64,000 nt of DNA from an uncultured Poribacteria bacterium (GCA_951828385.1 OX639973.1:6550845-6614844); one strand, 5' to 3'; numbered from the stretch's first letter, positions 25,596 to 34,715 are shown. Program-made: numbers and translations. Notes: generated by a model from the letters alone, not told the origin.

Positions 25596-28226
25596 TTAGG
25601 GCGAATGCGTTAATTCATCTTGCTCTGACGTTCGAGCGGTTTCTGTCAACGCCGCATTGAGGTCGTCTTTGAATTGGTTTTCATATCTCTCGTGATAGAA
25701 TGACGGGACACCGATGACGCGGTATTTACTGTTTTCTGTCAGGATTTTACTGCGATATTCAGCACAGATTTCTTTCAGAAACGCCTCTTTCCACCGATCA
25801 TTTGCTGCCAGATGCTCGCCTTTGGGTTCGATGAAAAGTTGGTAGGATAAAGCGTTCCCGTTTTTCTCACGTAAGAACAGCACAAAGTCGGGTTGAAATC
25901 CGCGTCCATCAGAGAAGTTGTAGATAGAGAAATGCCCTTCATTGCGCAGCAGATAGATGTCTTCATAGTTTTCCTCCGATGCCTGAATCCACCTATCTAA
26001 CATCTGCACGAATGCCTTTTCTTCGCTCGTGCCGTAAATATTTTCAAAAGCAAACCAGTCGCTGACTTTGACCAGATACGCCAAATCGCTATCATCAGCA
26101 CGCGGTGTGTCTACATTGAATTTCAGGGTTTTATCGGTGAAGACAGCGCGGATCTGCTGCGTATAAAAGTGTTTCGTGCCTTCGTATTCGGTGATTTCTT
26201 TGCGAATTTCGGATTCTATTTGACTGAGCAGCCCTTCACATGCTGCCAACTTTGCGGGACGATTCTTTTCCAAGTCAGCGAGGTTTCCCTTGAAAGTAAT
26301 TGCTAAACCTCCGAGATAGTTTTCCGAAGTGATAAATTCTCGGATAGATACCAAGTGAGGTAAATACCGTTTAAGCGACGCAAAGGTGAAAAACGGATTA
26401 CGCGCAATGGCAGCTCTAACGATATTCTGTTCAATATCAACTATCTTTACATCTCGGCTGCTTTGCTTCCCTTGTCTCACCGGTGTCTCACCGTTTTCCA
26501 TGAGAGTCGTTACGCCGCCAGTGCCTGTATAAATGGTATGCGCATAGTTTTTCTGCTTCACATCCAGTTTCGCTAAGTCGGTAAGAGATTTGACATGCTG
26601 GTAATCTTTCGGCACCTGTTTGTTGAGCCAGACAACACCGTGTTTGTAAAGTGCCGTTTCTTTGAACGCATCTTTCAACTTGAGTTCGCGAGTCTCGGGA
26701 CGCGCGTCCATCATGCCGTGATCAACCAGGGCAGTCCGAATTTCGGAGATGTAGCGTGAATCGTGGATGCTATGATAATGGAGTTCTTCCAACACGCGGA
26801 GTTCGTGGTCGAGGTCTTCGTCAAACTTACGGCGGAATTTGTCTGTGTGGTCTGGGAAAACAAAAGGAAAATAGCGTGCGCCACGTCCGATAAGTTGTGC
26901 CTCGGATATCGTTGTTTTTCCGATTTTGTTTTTTCCTGAGTCGCGCGCTTCATAGCAACGGACAATGTCAAAGAGGTTCAGCACATCCCACCCTTCGTTA
27001 AGTTTCTGCACGGCAAAGATGGCACGGATAGGGTTGTCCTTGTCTTCAAGGTTGTTAAGCCGCAGCTGATAAGTCTCCTTTTCCTTGTCGTTGTTGACCG
27101 AGAGACAGTGTTCCTCACGGAATGCTTCTTTTAGACGTTGGACTAACGCCTCGGTAGTCATCTTTTCATCAAAGAAACGGAACGCTCGTTGAACAATTTC
27201 AAGCCCCGATTCTCGAAAACTATCAATCTGATCGGTGGTAAGTTCATTAATCAGTTTGTGGAAGTTTGCCTCGTTCTCTTGCGATTGCGCAATTGTCCGC
27301 TGTGCCTTGAACAGAATGACAGGTTTTAGATGGATGCCATTATTCACCGCAACCTGTTCTTTGTACTGATTGAGAATGAGTGCTTGCAAGATGCGCGATG
27401 TCTGATCTAAATCGGAGTGTACAAGGACGACCTCTTTTGAGAACCGATCGTTGCGAAAATTCACCAGATCATAGCGATAGACAATTTTGTTCCGGTACTT
27501 ATCTACAATATTTGGATTTTCATAATCGTGTGTGGCAGTGAATTCCAGCAACAAGTTATCTTCGTTTGCGATAAAGATGCTTTCGACTGTGTTTTCCCAA
27601 CTCGGTTTCTGATCCTCCAATTCCAGTTCCAATTGCGCTCTTGTCCGGACGTTCATGTGGTGCGCTTCATCTGATAAGAGAACGATTTTCTCGTCTGCGA
27701 AATTCTCAGCGGTTAAGGCGTTCTCCTTTTCGGTCGTCATATCGGTATGGAGTTGCTGGATTGTTGTGAAACATAAGTTGATGTCGTTTTCGTTGACACC
27801 CTCGAAATTGTCCACCTGTGTCACAGCGACCTGTTTCCCTTGAAAATAGATGTTCTCATTGAAAAGGTATTTTGCGGCGCGCGGATTGAGAAAATTGTCT
27901 TTCGTTTTCTCAATGATATTGGTGGAGTTAACGAAAAAGAGGAAGTTGCGGTAGCCTTTTCCATAGAGGTAGAGGATCAAGCCTGCCATGATAAGCGTTT
28001 TACCGCTGCCGGTCGCCATGTTGAACAACAGGTGTAGAGGTTTTTCCTTACCTGCAAGATCATTGTTGAAGTAGTGGATAAAACTCGCGAATGCGTCTTC
28101 TTGATAAGGACGCAGTTCAAACGCAGGGTTCAGGTTTTGCGTAATGCTATCCGGCATTTCGGGTTTGGGGACCCCGAAATTAAATGCGATTTCAAGTTGT
28201 TCATGTAAAAATTGTTCAAGCATCAT
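25596..28226 (-). CDS. res: Type III restriction enzyme, Res subunit
   Basis: An 876-residue helicase-nuclease. The SF2 ATPase has Walker A NMATGSGKTLIMAG (~residues 70-80), DEAH box VLLSDEAHHMN, a LEFTATHDYENP motif III equivalent, and QLIGRGARYFPF (motif VI). The C-terminal endonuclease has PDFVLFL...FIEPKGEHL, a PD-(D/E)xK site. Res cuts only in complex with Mod after ATP-driven translocation between two inversely oriented sites. It overlaps the 964-aa gene by four bases (ATGA). Its mod gene, 9.5 kb upstream, is split by an IS, so this system is probably silent now. Confidence 0.92.
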   Translation of the reverse strand: MMLEQFLHEQLEIAFNFGVPKPEMPDSITQNLNPAFELRPYQEDAFASFIHYFNNDLAGKEKPLHLLFNMATGSGKTLIMAGLILYLYGKGYRNFLFFVNSTNIIEKTKDNFLNPRAAKYLFNENIYFQGKQVAVTQVDNFEGVNENDINLCFTTIQQLHTDMTTEKENALTAENFADEKIVLLSDEAHHMNVRTRAQLELELEDQKPSWENTVESIFIANEDNLLLEFTATHDYENPNIVDKYRNKIVYRYDLVNFRNDRFSKEVVLVHSDLDQTSRILQALILNQYKEQVAVNNGIHLKPVILFKAQRTIAQSQENEANFHKLINELTTDQIDSFRESGLEIVQRAFRFFDEKMTTEALVQRLKEAFREEHCLSVNNDKEKETYQLRLNNLEDKDNPIRAIFAVQKLNEGWDVLNLFDIVRCYEARDSGKNKIGKTTISEAQLIGRGARYFPFVFPDHTDKFRRKFDEDLDHELRVLEELHYHSIHDSRYISEIRTALVDHGMMDARPETRELKLKDAFKETALYKHGVVWLNKQVPKDYQHVKSLTDLAKLDVKQKNYAHTIYTGTGGVTTLMENGETPVRQGKQSSRDVKIVDIEQNIVRAAIARNPFFTFASLKRYLPHLVSIREFITSENYLGGLAITFKGNLADLEKNRPAKLAACEGLLSQIESEIRKEITEYEGTKHFYTQQIRAVFTDKTLKFNVDTPRADDSDLAYLVKVSDWFAFENIYGTSEEKAFVQMLDRWIQASEENYEDIYLLRNEGHFSIYNFSDGRGFQPDFVLFLREKNGNALSYQLFIEPKGEHLAANDRWKEAFLKEICAEYRSKILTENSKYRVIGVPSFYHERYENQFKDDLNAALTETARTSEQDELTHSP

Positions 28227-31117
28227 TCTTTCAAAGTTTGTTTGTCATTGCCAATCGCAAGGTTCATAAATTCTAATTTACCAGCGTGGAGTAGGTTATT
28301 CAGGGCGCGTTCTGCATTCTCGGAGACAACAGGATCCCTACTGCTAAGACCCAATTTTAAGATGGTGTTTGCTTCCTCTGTCTGAATGTAGATGTTTTTA
28401 TTGTGAATACCATGGGTTAGTTTTAAGAAACACTCAACAACCTCAGCTGTATGTTTTGGAAGCATTTGACATAATTCCTTTAGATAAATTTCCCAATTTT
28501 CTACTTCGCAATCTTCTGCTTTGCATACATCTATGACTTTGGAATATGACTTCAATCGCCATTTAGGTTCCAAACACTCAGCTTGCAACCAATAGGTAAA
28601 ATATCGAAGTTCTGTGGGTTCTTTCTGTTTAAGTCGCCAATTAAAAAATTTCTTTACGCTGTCTTTCATATTTTTGTCTAAGTCTTTTCCGGTGCTTGAC
28701 AAGCGATGTCCTATATTGTTGAACAAATTTGCCCAAATTTCTCGTTTTTCGTTAGTTTGCTGGTAAAATTGTTCAAGTAAACTTTCTTGACCTTTAAGTG
28801 GGAACATCTCCCACAGATAATAGGTAAAAAGGCGTTCACCGAAGATATCTATTGGTTGTCGTGCAATGAAATTATGCTTTTTGAAATTAGATAAATGTTG
28901 TAAGGCGAAATTGAAATCGTCTTTAATAATTTCAAATATTTGCTTAACTGCCCCATTGCAGAGCATAAAGCTACTAAATGCCGCGTACCATTCTTGACGT
29001 TTACTTTCTGCTTGTGGGAAAAAATCTGATTTATGTGCAATTGCCCATTTCTTATTGAAATTGCAAATCGAAAGGTAATTCTTGCCCAAAATGGCATATT
29101 CAGGCGGTGTCAAAAGGTAACCGGTTTCTGAGGAGAACCGTTTTTCAAGAAGCGTTGTTACTTCAGGAGTTTTGCATTGCGGTTCATGTCTATGTAACCA
29201 GAAGCCGAATTTGGCAAGGTTATCCAATGCTCGGCTTCGTGTGTTATTGATGCCTTCTGTGAGCGGATCCTTGCGATATAATCTGTTTGGATTGCCTTCA
29301 TCTAAGTTCCAATCATATTGTGTGCAAAGCATTTCAAGGATATTTGCGAGTTTTTCTCGGGCAGTAATCGGGACATCTACATCTTTTTCAAGACATACGC
29401 CGATAAAGTCGCCGACAGCTCGTCGTGCATTGGTCCAGTTCTGGTTCTCACGGGATTCATCACCTTGTTTATAGTCTCGATTGTGTTCTCGGTCTGGATG
29501 TGAAAGGACCCATTCACTGAATGTTAACCACTCGTTGAGTTGGTCGAAATTCCTTTCCTTAACCAGTGCTTGCATTGCATAAATCATCACACGTATGTAA
29601 ATAGGCCTCTCAATCCGATCACGCTTTTTCATCCAAAACTTCAGTCTGTTAGGATCGGGTATGATTGACTCTCTGAAAACGGTCTGAAAAGCATTGGCAA
29701 GTGTCTCAATATTAATCCTTACAAATGAATTATTTTCATAGGACTCATCATCCTTTTCCCACTCGTTAATAAAATTAAGTAACTCTTCATCGGTGAGATT
29801 AGAAAGGTCTGCAGGGGTACGTGGGCTGCGCTCAGAAACACCGACGCTTCTAACTTCATTTTTATATGGTGGATAATCCTCATCGGAAATTGGTTTATTG
29901 ATTTTATTTTCTAATTCTCTGAAACGAGTTTCATATTCTCCAAATAGGACAGATTCAAATGGTCTTAGCTGCATCCAATGGAAACGCTGTTGGCGTTCTT
30001 TGAAGCGTTCCTCAGTAAATTTCTCACCTAACCATCCTTCTATCCAATGACGATAATTTGCTTTTGATGGACCCTTAAGGATAGCATCGAAAATACGAGT
30101 CCGTTCTTCTTCCGAAAGTAATGTATCTTTGAAGTGTTGACAAGCAAGTCGTATCATCTGCTGGAATTCAAAATGATGTTCCCACAATCCATAATCTTTG
30201 TGGGTCAGGATTAGTTCTCGTATCCACGGTTTAGTTTCCTTGTTTGGGTATTGGGCATAAAGGTGATGACGTAGGCGTTTGAAAATTTTCCACTGTTGCT
30301 TTCGTAAAATTTTGTCTAAATCTGCAACTGTGTTAGATGGTTTTTCAAACACCTTCTCGCATACAAATGTGAGTGTACCCACAAGTATTTTCTCGGGTCT
30401 TCCGCTGTCACTATCCGTTTCACGAAGACGTGGGCACCATATATCAGAAAGATCAGCTTCTGTACCACGGTCTTCCTGATGTGTCCGCAAATGAATCATA
30501 TCCTTTGTAGTATCAATAAGAAGGCAGGCAACTTTGTAAGGTTCCTTTTCAGCAAGTGAACTAACTCCTTTGGATATTATATTTGAGTATTCCGAGGGAC
30601 TATATTTACGAACAGGATCAAGTTCAGGTGCAGACTTAATCAGTATTTTTGCGAGTTCCAATGCTGCCGGTGTCTGATTCTCTGCTGTCCATTTTGCCAA
30701 TATTTTCGCGAATTTATGTGTTTGGAGTTGATGCTCCATACCCGTATACTCAAGTATTTTATCTCTTAGTTTTGCCGACTGTTTTCCGGTCAGCTGCAAT
30801 GCGATATCTAAAATTCCATCATACACAACTGGGTTATCAACTTTCGGCAGATTCACTACCAAATCGATAACTTCATTCGGTAAATCGGTACATACGTTTT
30901 TGAGGTATCGTATCTCTGGCCAGTAAGGGAATTGAACCGTGCCATCATCAAACCTTAAACTTTTCGGAGGGTATTTAAAATATCCACGTTCAGCAAGAGG
31001 TTTAAGCCACAATGGATTTTCTAAACGCGAGAAAAAATACTTGCGAGCGGTTACCTTTTTGATTGAGGTAAGTGCCTTATTTACAAATTCATCGGTTGGC
31101 TTCGTCCAAGATTTCAT
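28223..31117 (-). CDS. Large (964-aa) unknown protein coupled to res
   Basis: A 964-residue soluble protein, strongly helical, with no Walker, nuclease or membrane motif that I can find. A conserved-looking segment near residue 28 reads FFSRLENPLWLKPLAERGYF followed by PP and, 20 residues on, PYWPEIRYL. The rest alternates amphipathic helices and looks like a HEAT/ARM-type solenoid. Similar large helical proteins accompany defence genes in other genomes (my recollection, not tested). Its stop overlaps the res start (ATGA), so the two are translated together. AT content is higher than in the flanking housekeeping genes, which fits transfer. Confidence 0.75.
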   Translation of the reverse strand: MKSWTKPTDEFVNKALTSIKKVTARKYFFSRLENPLWLKPLAERGYFKYPPKSLRFDDGTVQFPYWPEIRYLKNVCTDLPNEVIDLVVNLPKVDNPVVYDGILDIALQLTGKQSAKLRDKILEYTGMEHQLQTHKFAKILAKWTAENQTPAALELAKILIKSAPELDPVRKYSPSEYSNIISKGVSSLAEKEPYKVACLLIDTTKDMIHLRTHQEDRGTEADLSDIWCPRLRETDSDSGRPEKILVGTLTFVCEKVFEKPSNTVADLDKILRKQQWKIFKRLRHHLYAQYPNKETKPWIRELILTHKDYGLWEHHFEFQQMIRLACQHFKDTLLSEEERTRIFDAILKGPSKANYRHWIEGWLGEKFTEERFKERQQRFHWMQLRPFESVLFGEYETRFRELENKINKPISDEDYPPYKNEVRSVGVSERSPRTPADLSNLTDEELLNFINEWEKDDESYENNSFVRINIETLANAFQTVFRESIIPDPNRLKFWMKKRDRIERPIYIRVMIYAMQALVKERNFDQLNEWLTFSEWVLSHPDREHNRDYKQGDESRENQNWTNARRAVGDFIGVCLEKDVDVPITAREKLANILEMLCTQYDWNLDEGNPNRLYRKDPLTEGINNTRSRALDNLAKFGFWLHRHEPQCKTPEVTTLLEKRFSSETGYLLTPPEYAILGKNYLSICNFNKKWAIAHKSDFFPQAESKRQEWYAAFSSFMLCNGAVKQIFEIIKDDFNFALQHLSNFKKHNFIARQPIDIFGERLFTYYLWEMFPLKGQESLLEQFYQQTNEKREIWANLFNNIGHRLSSTGKDLDKNMKDSVKKFFNWRLKQKEPTELRYFTYWLQAECLEPKWRLKSYSKVIDVCKAEDCEVENWEIYLKELCQMLPKHTAEVVECFLKLTHGIHNKNIYIQTEEANTILKLGLSSRDPVVSENAERALNNLLHAGKLEFMNLAIGNDKQTLKE

Positions 31118-31316
31118 GGATATTCCTTAGCTGCTCAATTTCGCTGGCTGCAGCAGTAAATAAAAGGTTTTCAAGGTATCGAAAATACATTTCGACATGT
31201 AGACATCCGCTTGTCGTAAGAAAACCCTTTATCGTCTGTCTGTGTAAATCCTAAAAATTAACTGAGTGTTAATTTTTTTTGGTTTCGTGGACGATCAGTT
31301 TCTTGAACGTAAATTA

Positions 31317-31503
31317 TGAACATTTCGTGAACATGGCACGGATTTTCATGAACATTCATGAACATTGGCGATTTGTTCAATTTTCATGTTCGCAGTATAT
31401 GCGGTTGTGAACCCATTCAAGGCGTGGGTTTGTGAGCGAAATAGGTTCTGTGTACGATGATCTTTTTGCTAAAATGTTCATAAATGTTCACGAAATTGTT
31501 CAC
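31317..31503. repeat. Phased TGAACAT / ATGTTCA repeat cluster
   Basis: Direct TGAACAT copies start at 31317, 31328, 31349 and 31359, so spacings are 11, 21 and 10 bases: one or two DNA turns. A second group in opposite orientation (ATGTTCA) starts at 31474 and 31484, with TTGTTCA at 31496. Looser single copies occur at 31374, 31386, 31408, 31592 and 31698. The pattern looks like iterons or a multi-site operator on one face of the helix. Confidence 0.8.
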
Positions 31504-31794
31504 GATTCTTTTTTGTCCTTTGTAAACAGAGCAAACGCAGTCAGAACGTTGGACCATGACGTTTTTGAATTCTGGGACTATGGAATTTTCATGAACAATT
31601 GGGCAATTTTAATTTTTGCCTATCTCTTTTCAAAATGCCACAAATGTAGTGTTTGATTGGCTTGGTGGCACTTGATGGATTCGGTTTATTTTCAAGTTGT
31701 TCATGAAATGCGAATTTGATCGGTTAACGTTTGTTAATTTGGTTGGTATACAGCTCGTGTTATAGGCAAGGTTGCTTCGATTTTTCAAATGCTG

Positions 31795-31844
31795 CTACAT
31801 TATATATGATACCCTGTTTATGTAAAATAACATATATAATGTAG
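31795..31844. repeat. Perfect 14-bp inverted repeat
   Basis: CTACATTATATATG (31795-31808) and CATATATAATGTAG (31831-31844) flank 22 bases, starting 26 bases after the stop of the 119-aa gene. It could be a terminator for the ART-like operon, a mobile-element scar or a binding site. Confidence 0.7.
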
Positions 31845-31869
31845 AAAGTCAAATTTATTCAGGTTCCAA

Positions 31870-32229
31870 TTACCCTTGATCGGCAAACGATGGCATCCCA
31901 GGCGTGTGTCGGTTCTTCGCCAAATCTTCATATACAATCCGGGCGATTTCGGGTCCAATTTTCTGGAGTTCTTCTTCCAACCCCGCTTCTTGGATAGGAA
32001 CCGTGGCGACGAATGCCCCTTTGTGTAAATCAATGGGAAAACCGTTTTCTTGTTCAACACCGTCGCGGGCGTACCGAACCCTTGCTCCGGAGAGCGGGCC
32101 GTACTCCTCATAATAATAGAGTTCCACCCGCAGGAGTTCAATAGAATCAGGACCTGGTATTCGTCCAGCCAGGTCAAGCGTTTTAATCCTAAGAGGCATC
32201 TTATTAACGTTGTCAATAATATGTTTCAT
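31870..32229 (-). CDS. 119-aa partner of the ART-like protein
   Basis: The start is the ATG at 32229: GGAG lies 7 bases upstream and the ATG overlaps the stop of the upstream gene as ATGA. The protein is acidic and soluble, with a beta-rich middle (ELLRVELYYYEEYGPLSGAR, GAFVATVPIQ) and a helical C-terminal part (EEELQKIGPEIARIVYEDLA). I do not recognise the family. Overlap with an ART-like toxin candidate suggests an antitoxin, immunity or chaperone role, which is inference. Confidence 0.7.
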   Translation of the reverse strand: MKHIIDNVNKMPLRIKTLDLAGRIPGPDSIELLRVELYYYEEYGPLSGARVRYARDGVEQENGFPIDLHKGAFVATVPIQEAGLEEELQKIGPEIARIVYEDLAKNRHTPGMPSFADQG

Positions 32230-32843
32230 GAGTGTATCTCCGTTTGCGTTAAAAGTGATAGTTCTGGATAAACCTCGAAGCGATTCTTTACACATGTTAC
32301 GGGGATATTTCCGTGTGCAAGAATTTCGGCATCCCGTAAGGCGCGTACAAGTGTTTCTAATTCAATTGTTAAGTTCGGCGAGCGAGGGGTGCCTTCGCTC
32401 GCAGGTGGTTGCATGGCATATTGTATTAGAAAATCCCCCATACGTCCGGGATCAACAACGCCTAATAAGAAATCAGGTAACCCATCATGCTGGTAGGGTG
32501 GCCCCGAGCTTGGCGGAGATGGTAATATCTGTGCAACCTCCTTGACTGGATCAAGGAGTTGTAATCCGGTCGGCAGCGGTTCCTGAATCTCAATTTCATG
32601 AACGTAGGCAGGATCCTCTGGGGTAGGCACTCTCTCGCTGCTTACCATCGCATAATGCCAAGCCACCGCGTAAGAACGCGTAAGAGAAATAAAAGGACTA
32701 TTCACAGTGCTTCTGGCAATATGAAGCATCTGTCGAGTTATGGTAGGGGTCATTCCGGGAGACCTGGCAACAAAACCTTGTTCTATTGGATCGTTGAGAT
32801 ACCAATAAGTGTTAATACCTGCCCCACGATAGAATATCGCCAT
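32226..32843 (-). CDS. ADP-ribosyltransferase-like protein (toxin candidate)
   Basis: 205 residues from the ATG at 32843; a longer frame would start inside the promoter. FYRGAG (Arg6), then NSPFISLTRSYAVAWHY (residues 48-64) and a Glu-containing HEIEI strand near residue 82 follow the R-S-E order of the ADP-ribosyltransferase superfamily (cholera-toxin-like class), with STS replaced by SLT. Such proteins transfer ADP-ribose from NAD to proteins or nucleic acids and often act as toxins. The C-terminal ~100 residues are unfamiliar. The assignment rests on motif resemblance only. It overlaps the 119-aa gene by ATGA. Confidence 0.55.
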   Translation of the reverse strand: MAIFYRGAGINTYWYLNDPIEQGFVARSPGMTPTITRQMLHIARSTVNSPFISLTRSYAVAWHYAMVSSERVPTPEDPAYVHEIEIQEPLPTGLQLLDPVKEVAQILPSPPSSGPPYQHDGLPDFLLGVVDPGRMGDFLIQYAMQPPASEGTPRSPNLTIELETLVRALRDAEILAHGNIPVTCVKNRFEVYPELSLLTQTEIHS

Positions 32844-32892
32844 AAGTCCCTTTTTTATTCTTTCTCCTTTTCTCAAATGTAGATACGTATTA

Positions 32893-32922
32893 AGTTTACC
32901 TCTTGTTGGGTGCAAAAGTCAA
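32893..32922 (-). promoter_or_regulatory. Promoter of the ART-like operon
   Basis: On the minus strand TTGACT (32917-32922), 18 bases, TAAACT (32893-32898). It lies 49 bases before the chosen ATG and rules out the longer reading frame. The mod gene has the same two hexamers. Confidence 0.65.
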
Positions 32923-33097
32923 GTGAAAAACTTAACCGGGGGTGTGTAAAATTTTGGAAACCAGGTTAGCATGTAGTATGGATTGAACGACAACTGACAA
33001 ATACACCGTCCGCCCCAAAACATGCTTGAAACACAACAAACCGCTGATACTACAAAAAACACAATGAACTCAATTTTAGGCTAAATATCGATCTCAT

Positions 33098-33832
33098 CTA
33101 ACCCCACGTAGGGCTATCGGCTAGGGCAGACTTAATAATAGGTGACTTCAAGTCGTAACGGGCAGCAACTGAATTAACCAGTTCCATGAACCAGTCCGCT
33201 GCGAAAGGAGCAACAATCACTTCTTGGATGAGTAGAGAAAGATCAACTTCATAACACACACCGCTGAGACCTTCGTCACGAAGTTTCTTAAATGTTTCAT
33301 CATCCTTGTGACGTACCCAACTAATCGCCCTTACCTCGTGTTCATGTTCAAAACTTTTTCGCTTGTGTAAGAAGGGATAAAATCCATTGTTTTCAGGAAT
33401 AATTGCATTCTTATAGTCGACGTAATTGACCCTCCCAATAAAGATTTCTTCGCTGCATATAAAACTCTTTTTGAATGAATCGAAATTAGTCTTGATAGCA
33501 ATGCCATCTTTCTCTCTAGCGTATAATCCCCACATAGCCTCTGATTCATGAATGTTTTCGTGCCAACAACTGATTAGTGTAAAGCGACGTGACTCCTTTA
33601 AATGTTGTGCGAAGACTCGGAGAGTATCCTTAGGAATGTCTGGGTTCGCTATAGGACGCAACACCGCGTTAACTGTCGGAACAGAGCCTTCAAAAGGGTC
33701 TCTTAATTGATCTGCCGCCGGAAAAAATAATGATTGTTTATCCAAAAGGGATACAAATTTTGTGAAGTCCATGTACCTCCACAATACAGCATTAGATGGT
33801 GGGGGGTTGAAAGCGGGATGTTCCTTATACAT
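33098..33832 (-). CDS. DUF2971-family protein
   Basis: A 244-residue soluble protein. It shows the family pattern: LWRYMDFTKFVSLLDKQSLF followed by DQLRDPFEG at the N-terminus, SCWHENIHESEAMWGLYA in the middle (residues ~90-107), GIAIKTNF, and SFEHEHEVRAI near 165. The conserved W, H, E and R residues suggest a catalytic pocket, but no biochemical role is established to my knowledge. The family is frequent in defence islands. It lies between the TIR gene and the ART-like operon on the same strand. Confidence 0.8.
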   Translation of the reverse strand: MYKEHPAFNPPPSNAVLWRYMDFTKFVSLLDKQSLFFPAADQLRDPFEGSVPTVNAVLRPIANPDIPKDTLRVFAQHLKESRRFTLISCWHENIHESEAMWGLYAREKDGIAIKTNFDSFKKSFICSEEIFIGRVNYVDYKNAIIPENNGFYPFLHKRKSFEHEHEVRAISWVRHKDDETFKKLRDEGLSGVCYEVDLSLLIQEVIVAPFAADWFMELVNSVAARYDLKSPIIKSALADSPTWG

Positions 33833-33935
33833 TTGTTTTTCTCACTTTTCAGAGGGTTTTGATGGCCTTTCATGTGAAATTTTTCGAGCATTTTCTACCC
33901 TCCTGGTTGGAGTTAGCATTAAATTTCAGATGTCA

Positions 33936-34715
33936 CTAACCGTTCTGAATCACGTCTGCAATCTCCTGGGCGATTTCTGCAATTGTAGAGTTTGATGTAT
34001 TACGAGCAATTTTGTCTGCCAGAGATGGGCTATGAGAAATAATTTCCTCTTTGGTAATCCTATGCCAGAGTGGTAAGATTACTCGCCCCTCAGTCATTTC
34101 TCGCGTTACGAGACCATCCAGTTCGTATTGGGGCCAATTCTTTTCAAAGAATGCTTGTGAGAGTACTACTATACCAAATTGACTTCGCGCGAGACCTTCG
34201 TCAATTTTACGTCTCAAACTATCGCCGATACGTAATTCAAGTTCGTCATACCACACACGTAGACTTTGGTCGATTAACGCCTTTGCAAGCGGACGCACAA
34301 TTTCATCTTTGTCTTCTGTAGCATGCGAAATGAAAACATCATAACGATATTCAGTGTTACCTATTGAAGTTGTGTCATCCATCGAGGTTATGTCACGGAC
34401 CAGTGGCGAAGGTGGCGTTGGTGAGTATTCCCGAATAGGGGGCAGGGCATCGGGCAGAATTCGGACAGATGAACGGACTCGACCGCGAAGTCCTTGTAAA
34501 TCGACAATTAGGTGCCAGTGGCCGTTGCGCGGGACCACCAATCTCGCAGGTGAACGACTGACAAGCCCTCCAGAGTATTGGTGTCGCCTGCCTGCCCTAT
34601 ATTTTTGAAAATTTGAACTATCCAACAATCGCACATTGGCAGCATTACCCTGCAAAGTAACTTCAATGGTCGTACCACGTGATAGATTTCCGAGATCATA
34701 ATGTGTAAATTTCAT
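33936..34715 (-). CDS. DUF1883-TIR domain protein
   Basis: A 259-residue protein with two domains. Residues 1-~88 are DUF1883-like (MKFTHYDLGNLSRGTTIEV, then GHWHLIVDLQG), a small beta domain. Residues ~123-255 are a TIR domain: YRYDVFISHATEDKDEIV, LRVWYDELELRIGDSL, then NWPQYELDGLV with Glu198 at the NADase catalytic position. Bacterial TIR domains cleave NAD or make cyclic ADP-ribose variants in anti-phage immunity (Thoeris and others). AGGAG is 9 bases before the ATG. It is flanked by the zincin-like and DUF2971 genes, so all three may form one defence unit. Confidence 0.88.
   Translation of the reverse strand: MKFTHYDLGNLSRGTTIEVTLQGNAANVRLLDSSNFQKYRAGRRHQYSGGLVSRSPARLVVPRNGHWHLIVDLQGLRGRVRSSVRILPDALPPIREYSPTPPSPLVRDITSMDDTTSIGNTEYRYDVFISHATEDKDEIVRPLAKALIDQSLRVWYDELELRIGDSLRRKIDEGLARSQFGIVVLSQAFFEKNWPQYELDGLVTREMTEGRVILPLWHRITKEEIISHSPSLADKIARNTSNSTIAEIAQEIADVIQNG

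Larger units (their letters stand above)
23583..25605. repeat. Tandem duplication, 1,100-bp period
   Basis: 23583-24505 and 24683-25605 align base for base at an offset of exactly 1,100, covering the whole PHP gene plus about 47 bases upstream (ctcctt...tttaggg). The inner spacer (24506-24682) is unique. The upstream copy begins at the 3' end of the restriction gene, and the inner spacer keeps only a trace of that end. Confidence 0.85.
31118..31869. other. 750-bp non-coding region of the defence island
   Basis: No convincing gene fits here. It holds the TGAACAT repeat cluster (separate entry), a 14-bp inverted repeat near 31795-31844 and, at its left edge, a short minus-strand frame from about 31190 to 31089 (about 33 codons, YFRYLENLLFTAAASEIEQL) overlapping the start of the 964-aa gene; it may be a truncated gene. 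The promoter of the 964-aa/res operon should lie in this region. Confidence 0.6.

Noticed and set aside
31317-31503. CRISPR array at the TGAACAT repeats
   Set aside because: Repeats are 7 bases with 3-14-base gaps and occur in both orientations; there are no spacers of uniform length and no cas genes.
31432-31656. 74-codon plus-strand frame in the repeat region
   Set aside because: It starts inside the iteron cluster, has no ribosome site, and its sequence is explained by the repeats; composition is not coding-like.
32844-32915. 24-codon N-terminal extension of the ART-like protein
   Set aside because: It would start inside the -10/-35 region of the promoter and has no ribosome site.
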